Part shown: piece after piece, positions 6,697 to 14,796 of the stretch
How the letters are laid out: each line of letters opens with the position of its first letter
Numbering within the stretch: position 1 is the first letter of the stretch
Assembly: GCA_937893495.1 (NCBI GenBank)
Contig: CALBIE010000121.1
Coordinates: 1 to 37,231 of the forward strand
Reading direction: 5' to 3'
Origin: an uncultured Verrucomicrobiales bacterium
GTDB taxonomy: Bacteria > Verrucomicrobiota > Verrucomicrobiia > Limisphaerales > JAYPXF01
DNA: 37,231 nt
Notes under the pieces: model-generated
Told to the model about the DNA's origin: nothing
The model's input: only the letters and a program-made list of their open reading frames with translations
Databases searched by the model: none
Program-made: the position numbers and the translations under genes

Positions 6697-8136
6697 TCAA
6701 TAAGGCAGTTCGCGGATGTACATGTTCTTGAAGAACAGTTCACTGCCGTGATGTTGCAGCTCGATCTGGTCGGCGCGGGCCAATGGCGTCTTGCGTTCCT
6801 TGTCCCAGTAGTTCTCCAACTGCGTCCGGTCCACGATCAGTTTTCCGTTCAACCAGATTGTCACCTTGTCACCCACCATGCGGATGAAGAATGTGTTCCA
6901 TTCGCCCGGCTTCTTGTCGGCAATGGTCAACGGCGTGTTTTTAGCGCGCCGGTTGTTCCACAAACTGCCGGAGCCGAGGTTGCGGCCGTTCCGATATGCC
7001 GCCACCCATTCCTCGGAATTCGCCGGATCGGGTTTGCCTTTCGTCCGAGGATCCCAAGGATCCCAAATCTGAACCTGCGGTGTGCCGCGAAGATAAATGC
7101 CGCTGTCAGCACCCGGCGGAATCTTCCAGTCGATATACATCTCGAAATCGCCGTAATCTTTCGCCGTGCAGAGACTCTGGCCCTTGCCGGTGTAGGTCAA
7201 CACGCCGTCGGTGACCGACCAGTTCTCGCGCATGATCTCATTCGCCTTGGCCTGCGCGGCCTGCAACTCCGCACCCTTCAGGGCGCGACGGGAGACGGCA
7301 TTGCGATGGGCCAGTCCTTTCCATCCCGTCAGGTCCTTGCCATTGAAGAAGACCGTAAAACCGGGAGGCGGCGTGTTGTCGGATTTGGACGCCGGGGTGG
7401 TCGGACTCGGGGAGAAATCCACGAGTTTAAGATTCCGGAACTCTGCGTAGTCATTGTGTCCGGCCAGCAACAGGTGGCCCTTGCGATTCAGGATTCCGGG
7501 CCGTTCCGAACCATCGAGCGAGCTGTGCTTGTCGAGAAAGGTGTCCACGATTACCGCACCGTTGAGAATCACCATGATATGATCCTCGATCGCCACAATC
7601 GTCTCTGTGTTCCACTCGCCGACCGGTTTCAGATAGCCGGTCCTGGCCGGACAGACGCCGTAGATCGAGCCGTGATACTGCCACGGCTTGAGCCAACTCA
7701 CCTTGCGCTTCTTCCCATCGATTTCCGCCTCGGTCTGGTAGGCCTTGCCGTTGTGATCCAGGATCTGGATTTCCATTCCGTCGCGGGAAGGATATCCACC
7801 CTCCGGCACCCGGATGCCAACGCCATTGTTGCCACTCTCTTCGAGCTTGAACTCAAACGTGAACGCGAAATCGCTGTACTCCTTTTCCGTCACCAGCAGC
7901 TTGCCCCCCTTCCGGCAGATCAGGATACCGTCCTCGGCGACATAGTTCGTGGTGTCTCCTTTCCAGCCCTTGAGATTTTTTCCATTAAAAAGATCAGTCC
8001 AGTTCGCGGCTTTCAACAACGCCAGCGGACGCTTGGCGGCTTCCCGGTTGAGATCCGGCTTGGCGGCGTGACTGGGCGAAATACCGACGGTGGCAAGAAC
8101 GCCTACAATGGAGGCTAAGAGGGCGATTCGATTCAT
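6697..8136 (-). CDS. secreted tandem DUF1080 (3-keto-disaccharide hydrolase-like) protein
   Basis: The 479-residue protein starts with a signal peptide (residues 1-24, cleavage near SHA-A). Two DUF1080 domains follow. The first, about 46-242, opens with WTDLFNGKNLKGW; the second, about 258-479, opens with FTVFFNGKDLTGW. Both end in typical strands (GHNDYAEFRNLKLVDF and QIELQHHGSELFFKNMYIREL). A Pro/Thr/Ser linker at about 243-257 joins them. The fold is a concanavalin-like jelly roll; characterised relatives act on 3-keto glycosides, and many are simply called DUF1080. The substrate here is unknown. It lies in a minus-strand run of secreted hydrolytic genes, consistent with periplasmic carbohydrate breakdown. 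Confidence 0.88.
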   Translation of the reverse strand: MNRIALLASIVGVLATVGISPSHAAKPDLNREAAKRPLALLKAANWTDLFNGKNLKGWKGDTTNYVAEDGILICRKGGKLLVTEKEYSDFAFTFEFKLEESGNNGVGIRVPEGGYPSRDGMEIQILDHNGKAYQTEAEIDGKKRKVSWLKPWQYHGSIYGVCPARTGYLKPVGEWNTETIVAIEDHIMVILNGAVIVDTFLDKHSSLDGSERPGILNRKGHLLLAGHNDYAEFRNLKLVDFSPSPTTPASKSDNTPPPGFTVFFNGKDLTGWKGLAHRNAVSRRALKGAELQAAQAKANEIMRENWSVTDGVLTYTGKGQSLCTAKDYGDFEMYIDWKIPPGADSGIYLRGTPQVQIWDPWDPRTKGKPDPANSEEWVAAYRNGRNLGSGSLWNNRRAKNTPLTIADKKPGEWNTFFIRMVGDKVTIWLNGKLIVDRTQLENYWDKERKTPLARADQIELQHHGSELFFKNMYIRELPY

Positions 8137-8297
8137 TCGTAATACTGGACCATGTCAGGAAGCCCAAGGAAAGCGCCTTTTTCGCAGCGGAGCTTGATTC
8201 GGGACCGGAAAGCGTCACGTCGGAGGCGGCGTAGGTCATTCCTGAGACCCATGTGATTTCCTGCAGATCCGTTATTGGCGGCAGCGCGAGAACGGCC

Positions 8298-10598
8298 TTA
8301 CTTCAGCTGTTCACTGAAGAATTTCATAGCAGACGGCAGGTCAAACTCGTGACCGCCGGGAGAAACGGTGATTCGCGGCAGCGCCCCGCCGGCCTGAAGA
8401 TAGATGGGGGCAATCAGTTTCACACACCGCGCCGCTTCGGCGGGACTGAAGCCATCCCTGACACCATTGGACACGTGCATGGCACGTGGAGCCACGAGCA
8501 GCGCGATTTCGGGCAGATCGAATCCCGGCAGAAGCCCGGGAATCGCGCCGCATGAACAATGGCGGTGACGATCGCGGATAAAACTGACGCGCATGCTGCC
8601 AAAGATTCCCTGCACGCTCGTCGCGGCAATTCGCGGTTCAATGGCCGCCGCTGTCAATGCGAGCAGGCCTCCGGTGGAGACTCCCGCCACTCCGACCCGC
8701 TTGGGATCAACGGCCGAATCATCAAAGACGCGATCGAGAAGGATTCGCTGATGGGCAAACAGGAGGCTGTACCAGCCGCGACCCTCAAGGCGTAATGCGC
8801 GGTCCAGGTCGTGATGGGTGTCCGCACCGGGTTCCATGCCGACGTTTTCCATCGCAAAGGTCAGGTAGCCGGCCCTGGCAAATTCGGCCGCACAGGCATG
8901 TTGATAGCTGGCAGATTCGCTCAGAATCTGCGAAACCTTCCCGTGTCCCATGAAGCAGACAATTGTCCGTTGTCGGCCTGCAACTTTCGCGCGAGACGGC
9001 GCAAGTCGGAAGTATCGAAACAGTCGCGCGCCATTGAGGGTTACCAGGTATTCCTGTTGCTCGAACTCCGGGAACTTCTCCGTTTTGCCCGGTGCGATCT
9101 CAATTTGTCCCCGGTACGGATAGAGCATCTTTTCCACGAACCGTTTTCGGTAATCGATTTGCCAGTTCCGAATCGACTGCGCTGAATCGAATGTCGGGAC
9201 ATTCAGTGGTCGAATTGCGGCGGCTGCATCCGCATGCGAAAAAATCCGGACAATCGGAGGGGATGCCGTGACTAATCCTTCCTTGAAGCCGTTGATGTTG
9301 CGGGCGGAATCGACAGATACAATTCCCAAACACAGCCACCACCTGGGAAGACTGTGCAATTCCTGACCCGCCTCATATTCGCGAAACCAGATGGAGGCCT
9401 CGTTTGGCTTTCCGTTACGGACGGGATTGCTCGAACCGTGATAGGCATTTGTGCGCCACAAATGCCAGCCGTGTTCGGTGGGTGACCGATTGTCACCGAA
9501 AGACCACGCGCCGGTTTCATTGTAATTGAACACGGCAAACACCACCGCCGGGGCGCGGAACCTGATCTTCAACGAGCCCCCCTGGCCTCCGTCGAAGACA
9601 CAACGGGGCATCCCCTTCAATTCATCCGGCAATGCGAGCATCTTGTAGTCGCGATTCAGAAACGTCCGTTCACCAGGACCAGAAATGCCGATCTCGTGCC
9701 CGGTGCCATCCATCTGCTCAATCAACCCGCTCAATTTCCCGGTGGGCGATTTCCCCTCCGCCAGACTCTTGAGGCTGGCCTTCTGTCGTTTCGGATTGTC
9801 GGAGGAAAGCGAGTCCGGCCGGTGAGCCAGCAACTCAATCGTTTCCTCCACCCTGCCGGTCGTGCCGTTCAGGTGTAGGAGAACATTGCTCGCGCGAACC
9901 CGCTGAACGGGTGCATCTCCCTGTTCCAACCAGCGCGGCCAGAGGCGCACCATCTCGACTCTCGCCTTCGCGAACGCCTCGATGTCCTCGACCCGCGGAA
10001 TCAACCCAAGCTGCCGGGCCTGCGGGAGCAGCTTTCGAAATCGAACGGCCTGCGGCACGCTGCGCACACCAACAATCGTCCCAGCCGGATCGCCATGCTT
10101 CCGAATCACCGCAGCGACATTTTGATCGTATTCATCACCCTGCTCCTTGAGATCCAACAGCAGGTCAATTTTTCCGCGACAGACCTGCGCAGCTTCAATC
10201 AACGACGGGATTCGTTCCCCCTTGAACGCCGCGTCGAAATGGGACCCCACATCGAGACGTTGAAGTTGCGCGAGTGTGAGCGCATTGGCAGGCCCCTTTC
10301 CTTCGGTGGTGCGATCCAGCGTTGCGTCGTGTAGCAGAAACAATTGCCCGTCTTTGCTCGTGCGCACATCCACTTCAGTTGCGGTTGCCCCGACTTCAAT
10401 GGCCCGGCGAATGGAGGCCAGCGTGCATTCGGGACGCTCCTCACTGGCCCCACGGTGGGCAATGATTTGTTTTACCTGACGAGCCGCACCAGCCAGTTCA
10501 TCGGGCGCCCCAACGGCAAAACTCGCCTGTGCGAGCAATGTCAGCGAGACGATAATCCTCCCGACTGATCTACGGATTCTCATTTTGAACGAGTTCAT
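8298..10598 (-). CDS. secreted fusion of glycerophosphodiester phosphodiesterase-like and alpha/beta-hydrolase domains
   Basis: The 766-residue protein has a signal peptide (about 1-30). Residues about 44-225 match GDPD enzymes: HRG at 48-50, PECTL (normally PENTL), E75/D77 in TEVDVRT, and HD at 90-91. These supply the acid-base His residues and metal-binding acidic residues. A middle region (about 300-430, RCVFDGGQGGSLKIRFRAP...FNYNETGAWSF) looks like a beta-rich accessory domain. Residues about 480-766 form an alpha/beta hydrolase with nucleophile S641 (GVSTGG), probable acid D715 and H750 (GGHEF). Proteins with either half are common; the combination suggests stepwise removal of two kinds of ester from one substrate. 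The 160 bases between it and the DUF1080 gene show nothing. Confidence 0.85.
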   Translation of the reverse strand: MNSFKMRIRRSVGRIIVSLTLLAQASFAVGAPDELAGAARQVKQIIAHRGASEERPECTLASIRRAIEVGATATEVDVRTSKDGQLFLLHDATLDRTTEGKGPANALTLAQLQRLDVGSHFDAAFKGERIPSLIEAAQVCRGKIDLLLDLKEQGDEYDQNVAAVIRKHGDPAGTIVGVRSVPQAVRFRKLLPQARQLGLIPRVEDIEAFAKARVEMVRLWPRWLEQGDAPVQRVRASNVLLHLNGTTGRVEETIELLAHRPDSLSSDNPKRQKASLKSLAEGKSPTGKLSGLIEQMDGTGHEIGISGPGERTFLNRDYKMLALPDELKGMPRCVFDGGQGGSLKIRFRAPAVVFAVFNYNETGAWSFGDNRSPTEHGWHLWRTNAYHGSSNPVRNGKPNEASIWFREYEAGQELHSLPRWWLCLGIVSVDSARNINGFKEGLVTASPPIVRIFSHADAAAAIRPLNVPTFDSAQSIRNWQIDYRKRFVEKMLYPYRGQIEIAPGKTEKFPEFEQQEYLVTLNGARLFRYFRLAPSRAKVAGRQRTIVCFMGHGKVSQILSESASYQHACAAEFARAGYLTFAMENVGMEPGADTHHDLDRALRLEGRGWYSLLFAHQRILLDRVFDDSAVDPKRVGVAGVSTGGLLALTAAAIEPRIAATSVQGIFGSMRVSFIRDRHRHCSCGAIPGLLPGFDLPEIALLVAPRAMHVSNGVRDGFSPAEAARCVKLIAPIYLQAGGALPRITVSPGGHEFDLPSAMKFFSEQLK

Positions 10599-10700
10599 GT
10601 TTGACTGTCAGTTGCCGGGTAACGACCCAATATAGCGAGCCAGCCCACGAGGGCTTCGGATTGAAACCGCGACGCGATGGCCGGATTCGCTGCAGCTTCG

Positions 10701-11129
10701 TTACGCCACGGTGTCATGTATCCTCTCTGGCTGACCACGAATATCGCGCCAATACTCGGCGCGAATATCCTCATCAATCTCAATAGGCAGAACCGAGCCA
10801 TACATCCGGTCTCCGCCTCTCCGTTTCGGGCCTGAAATCCAATAATTGTCGCCTGTCTCCACGGCGTAGTAGTTGGACTTGAAACCTGCGCCCTTGAGAC
10901 TCTGGAACGTCAGACCACCGTAGTAGAGTGTGCGCCCGGTCTTGGACAACGTCACGCGACCAATCCGTGACGTGCCAGTCAGGCTGCCCGCTTTGCACTC
11001 GATATACATGATGCGTCCAACCTGTGCTTTCGGCTTCTGTGCCGCGCCCTCGCCGACGCCGCTGCTCCGAGATGCATATGCAATCGCATCCTCCAAGTCT
11101 GCCGTCTTTCTGCTCGGTGATTTTGGCAT
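10701..11129 (-). CDS. small conserved hypothetical protein (KAGSLTG/GRTLYY family)
   Basis: The 142-residue product contains a widely distributed but functionally unknown segment: YIECKAGSLTGTSRIGRVTL, SKTGRTLYYGGLTFQSLKG, NYYAVETGDNYWISGPKR and EIDEDIRAEYWRDIR. Relatives occur across many phyla and are sometimes mislabelled as a metabolic enzyme. The conserved part starts at about residue 38; the first 37 residues form a basic, low-complexity extension (MPKSPSRKTADLEDA). There is no signal peptide, so it is probably cytoplasmic. It lies between two secreted hydrolases on the same strand, yet its content gives no functional tie to them. Confidence 0.7.
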   Translation of the reverse strand: MPKSPSRKTADLEDAIAYASRSSGVGEGAAQKPKAQVGRIMYIECKAGSLTGTSRIGRVTLSKTGRTLYYGGLTFQSLKGAGFKSNYYAVETGDNYWISGPKRRGGDRMYGSVLPIEIDEDIRAEYWRDIRGQPERIHDTVA

Positions 11130-11166
11130 GGCGTAGTGAGTGGCTTAACAGGTGGGAATGGCCGAC

Positions 11167-12600
11167 CTATTTCGATGAGGCGTTGAACCTTATTGACGGC
11201 ACTCCGTCGGCGTAGTCGATTTCGTAAACGCCACCGGTCACCGGATAGCGGAAAACCTGTTTTGATTCGATATCGGTCGGACCTTTCACCTGAAGCGGCA
11301 GGCGGCCGGTTTCCATCAGGTATTCGTCGGCAAACTTCTGTATGATGTGCATTCGGCTGCCGATGGAGTGGCCGGAGTTTTGAATGGTCGTGCCTTCCTT
11401 GTGCCACTCGGTGAGGAAATGTCCATCGGGCCGGAATCCCGTTTCAATCATGTTTCGATAGATGGCAATCTTGTCGATTGCCCGGCAGGAGGTGTCGTCG
11501 AGCCCGTGGACGATGATGACTTTGTTCTTCGGATTGGCGGCGTGCTGGAGTTTGAGGTGGGCCGGATGACCGGGGTTGCGAATCTCCTGCATGGCCGGGG
11601 ACAGAAAGACCGGTGAGGCGGGATCGCGCGAATAACCGGCATTCAATCCACGCAGACCGTAGGCGATTTCATCGGTCAGGCCCGGCATGCCGCAGATGTC
11701 GATGACGCAGGCGAAGGTGTGCGGCGCGAGTTTGTTGACCATCAACGAGACATTGCCGCCGCCGCTGCCGCCGGCCGCGTAACAACGCCGGGCATTGAAC
11801 GGCACGTCTGCGTCCGCGAGTTGTTTCTGAACGTGATACAACGCGCGGATGCAGTCCATCGCCTGAAGATAGCCGTGGTCGTAGGGAATACCCGCGGTCA
11901 ATCTCGGCTCGCCGCTCTGCAGATAATCCACGCTGATGGCGACGACGTTGTAGCGGGTGGATAGCGTGTCGCACCAGGAGATGGTCTGTTTGTAGGTGCC
12001 GCCCCAGTTGTGCAGCAGCAGCATGAATCCCGTGTTCGGATTGATGCCCGCGTCCGGTTCGCGAACATACAGTTTGACTTTGCGCGGACCAGGTTTGAAC
12101 GGCCATTCCTGACAATCCACCTCCTGTTCGCGCGCCAAAAGTTTTCGGCCCGGCAACGGCACGGAATCCGTGATGTCCGGCACTGCATCATCGAGGGCGA
12201 GCAAGGCGATGCCGGAACCCGCGTCCTTGAAGAACAGCCTCTCCGGCGGATTCTCAAACACGAGGATGTCATACGTGAGGCTGCGCTGACCGGTCGCGGT
12301 CTTGAGGTGCAACGTCGTGCCGGCTGGCTTCAATCCCAGTGCGCGTTGATATTGGAAGGAGCTGCCCTCCCAGATGCCAATCAACGCCTTGCGAGTTCCC
12401 TGTGGGACTTCCAATGTGCGCCCGTTGAATCGCTGCTTCGGAACAGTTGCGTCGCTGAGCAATTTCGCGGCGATTCCGTTGAGCGTGAACTCGCGGTCCA
12501 GCCACGGATTGACGCCGTTGGTGATGACGCAGGTTTCGACGGCCGCGAATGCGGTGACCGAAACGGTCGCAAATAGTGAGAACAGGAGTGTCAGTTTCAT
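11167..12600 (-). CDS. secreted alpha/beta hydrolase, DUF2920-like
   Basis: The 477-residue protein begins with a signal peptide (about 1-19, ending FAA). After a beta-rich N-terminal region the hydrolase fold shows the oxyanion-side segment LLLHNWGGTYKQ, the nucleophile elbow GGSGGG with S279, an acid D368 or D369 in HGLDDTSC, and H411 in NSGHS. The central part (YLQAMDCIRALYHVQ, CYAAGGSGGGNVSLMV) fits the DUF2920 group of uncharacterised hydrolases; that label is from memory of motifs and is moderately sure. The likely role is ester or peptide hydrolysis outside the cytoplasm. It sits next to the sulfatase gene on the same strand, but 258 bases of repeat-bearing DNA separate them. Confidence 0.75.
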   Translation of the reverse strand: MKLTLLFSLFATVSVTAFAAVETCVITNGVNPWLDREFTLNGIAAKLLSDATVPKQRFNGRTLEVPQGTRKALIGIWEGSSFQYQRALGLKPAGTTLHLKTATGQRSLTYDILVFENPPERLFFKDAGSGIALLALDDAVPDITDSVPLPGRKLLAREQEVDCQEWPFKPGPRKVKLYVREPDAGINPNTGFMLLLHNWGGTYKQTISWCDTLSTRYNVVAISVDYLQSGEPRLTAGIPYDHGYLQAMDCIRALYHVQKQLADADVPFNARRCYAAGGSGGGNVSLMVNKLAPHTFACVIDICGMPGLTDEIAYGLRGLNAGYSRDPASPVFLSPAMQEIRNPGHPAHLKLQHAANPKNKVIIVHGLDDTSCRAIDKIAIYRNMIETGFRPDGHFLTEWHKEGTTIQNSGHSIGSRMHIIQKFADEYLMETGRLPLQVKGPTDIESKQVFRYPVTGGVYEIDYADGVPSIRFNASSK

Positions 12601-12633
12601 CCGGCAAGTATTCGATTCGTTTTCACTTCAATT

Positions 12634-12811
12634 GGAGCGCGGAATTCATTCCGCAGAAACGTAGATTCAAAATTCAGCTCGCGCGATGTTGAATCAGGTA
12701 TTCTGACACACATGCTGGTGTCCGGTTCCAGCAACCGGGAAACGTCCGCTGCCGCCGGATTGTTACAGGCGCTTCTGCGGCATGAATGCCGCGCTCCGGT
12801 CGTTTCAACTG
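12634..12811. repeat. inverted-repeat element with palindromic arms, second copy
   Basis: The left arm at 12634-12658 (GGAGCGCGGAATTCATTCCG then CAGAA) and the right arm at 12773-12811 (TTCTGCGGCATGAATGCCGC then GCTCC...CAACTG) are inverted relative to each other. Each arm is also internally palindromic (GCGGAATTCATTCCGC). The outward extension of the right arm, read in reverse as CAGTTGAAACGACCGGAGCG, matches 5966-5984. The spacer of about 114 bases has no gene. Confidence 0.7.
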
Positions 12812-12858
12812 ACTGATTCAGGTTCAGAGCGGTATAGCCTTTCCCGGTTTTTCCCGTG

Positions 12859-14232
12859 TCACTTCTTTGGAATCGCCTTTTTTTTCGCCGGACCTTTTGG
12901 GCGTTGGAGACCGATTCGATGCTCAAACGTTTTTTCCGGCATCTGGAATGATTTCGCCAGTGCCGTCAATTCCTTCACCACGGCGGGATTGGTTTTCGCG
13001 ACATTCTGCTTTTCACCGATGTCAGTCGTGACGTGATACAATTCGACTTCATTCGAACCGCAATCATCGACGTAGCCGTAGAATTTTGTGCGGTTCGGAA
13101 GAATCAATTTCCACGGGCCTTTGCGGACGCCGTGCATTTCTCCCTGGCAGAAGTAGAAATAATTGTTGCGCGCGCCTGTTTCGCTTTTGCCGAGCAGGAG
13201 ATTGGTTTGGTCCACGCCATCAATGATGCGATCCTTTGGCACGGTGAAACCTGCCAGCGTCGCGAACGTCGGCAGGAAATCGATCGTCGCGAAGATGGCG
13301 TCACTCACGCGCCCGGCCGGCACTTTGCCAGGCCAGCGAACGAGGCAGGGAACGCGCAGTCCGCCCTCGTAGGTCGAGCCTTTCGCCTCGCGTAATGCTC
13401 CCGATGAGCCCCACGCAATTTCGCCCTTGTGACGTGGCCGCAGAATGTCTGCCATGTTGCTCCAGGGTCCGTTGTCCGTTGTGAAGATGAAGAGTGTGTT
13501 GTCCCGGAGGCCCAGGTCATCAATGGCATCCAGAATTCGGCCGGTTTCGTAATCAAGTTCCTCCATGGTGTCGCCGTAAAGGCCACCTTTGGATCTGCCG
13601 CGAAACTTTGGGGACGCGTCGATAATGGAATGCACCATCGTGTGCGCCACGTAGAGCAGGAACGGTTTGTCCTTGTTCTGCTTCAGGAATCCAATCGCCT
13701 TGTCGGTGTAAAGCCGAGTGAGGCTGGCCATGTCCCGGGATTCGCCGGCACGTTCGTTGTTTTCATGAAACACCACCTTGCCGCCGTCATTCGCGCCCAG
13801 CGTTCCCCAGTAGTAATCGAACCCCTTGGCATTGGGCATGCGCTCCTTGATTGCCGCGCGATTGGACACGTCCCATTTGCCGATGCAACCAGTCTTGTAC
13901 CCGGCCTTCTGCATCAGTTCAGCCAGTGTGATTTCACTCGCCGGCATCGACCAGCCACCGCTGCGCACCGGATAACGCCCGGTCAGCAGCGCCGACCGCG
14001 ATGGGCCACAAACAATCTGCGCATAGAAGCTGGTGAACTTCGTTCCCTCCTCGGCCAACTTGTCGATGCGTGGCGTGCGAAATGTTTTTGCCCCATAACA
14101 ACCCAGGTCGCCGTAACCCTGATCGTCGGTGAAAACGATGACGATGTTGGGCATGGGGGCCGCGCCCGTGTTTGCGGTGGTGATTGCCAACAGGAGAATA
14201 GTTCCGAAAAGTAAACGAGTCGTGATTGTCAT
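12859..14232 (-). CDS. secreted sulfatase with variant GKWD motif
   Basis: The 457-residue protein has a signal peptide (about 1-25). The sulfatase signature VCGPSRSALLTGR includes C75, the residue that must be oxidised to formylglycine by a maturation enzyme (none is encoded in the window). Metal ligands appear as D36/D37 (TDDQGYGD) and D253/N254 (TTDNGP), and H197 lies in HTMVHS. The usual GKWHLG motif, which supplies a Lys and a His near the sulfate, reads GKWDVS here: K119 is kept, the His is Asp121. The C-terminus ends in a basic tail (KGPAKKKAIPKK). It cleaves sulfate esters, probably from a glycan; the substrate class cannot be told. Divergent to the giant cytochrome gene. Confidence 0.9.
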   Translation of the reverse strand: MTITTRLLFGTILLLAITTANTGAAPMPNIVIVFTDDQGYGDLGCYGAKTFRTPRIDKLAEEGTKFTSFYAQIVCGPSRSALLTGRYPVRSGGWSMPASEITLAELMQKAGYKTGCIGKWDVSNRAAIKERMPNAKGFDYYWGTLGANDGGKVVFHENNERAGESRDMASLTRLYTDKAIGFLKQNKDKPFLLYVAHTMVHSIIDASPKFRGRSKGGLYGDTMEELDYETGRILDAIDDLGLRDNTLFIFTTDNGPWSNMADILRPRHKGEIAWGSSGALREAKGSTYEGGLRVPCLVRWPGKVPAGRVSDAIFATIDFLPTFATLAGFTVPKDRIIDGVDQTNLLLGKSETGARNNYFYFCQGEMHGVRKGPWKLILPNRTKFYGYVDDCGSNEVELYHVTTDIGEKQNVAKTNPAVVKELTALAKSFQMPEKTFEHRIGLQRPKGPAKKKAIPKK

Positions 14233-14796
14233 AAGTGGCGAAGTGTTGTGTTAACGCTTTGGCAGCGATTGCCAACCTCAAAATCCTGAATCCAACCACA
14301 AAGACACGAAAAACTCGAAGGTGAGCACACTTGGCTCGACCGTGTCTTCCGGCGGCTGGCCGGAAGATTACTGGCACGCGAATGATACTGGTCGATGTGG
14401 GCAGGAAGAGAATTTGCCGAAAAGAAGTTTCGCCCTTTGAACTGCTAAACTGTAGCAGCCGACGTCAGGAGGCTCATGCAACATTGGGAAAAACGATTAG
14501 AGCCTCCTGACGTCGGCTGCTATCAGGTTCTTGGGGAGAATGATGTCCGCCGAAAACAGCACGCCAACCGCGTCCGCTCACTGTCTTGGCACGGTGGCCC
14601 ACTTCCCCCAATCTTCATGCTCTTTGTGTCTTCGTGGTTTTTTCTCAACCAGGGGCCGGATTTGACTAAACTTTGTCGGATCTTTACCACGAAGATTCAC
14701 TGGCAAATACGTCTGATGGTTGAGATTTTTGCATCACTCGAAAAGATTCGTGATTGAAAGTCTGACAACATTGAAGACTATCCCTTTCCCTGCTTT
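14233..14796. other. divergent intergenic region with a perfect hairpin repeat
   Basis: No gene was found between the oppositely oriented sulfatase and giant fusion genes, so the promoters of both should lie here. It contains the perfect hairpin 14453-14522. It also contains the phrases AACCACAAAGACACGAAAAA (from 14297) and, inverted, CTTTGTGTCTTCGTGG (from 14622), which belong to a very common class of intergenic repeat. No clear -35/-10 pair or ribosome binding site stands out. Confidence 0.6.
14453..14522. repeat. dispersed hairpin family, perfect copy (type A)
   Basis: Two 23-base arms (14453-14475 and 14500-14522) are exact reverse complements, with a 24-base loop. The arm begins TAGCAGCCGACGTCAGGAGG. 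It lies in a divergent intergenic region, where a transcription terminator would not be expected. Confidence 0.85.

Noticed and set aside
14453-14522. Perfect hairpin as a rho-independent terminator
   Set aside because: There is no T-run after either arm and the site lies between divergent genes, where no transcript should end.
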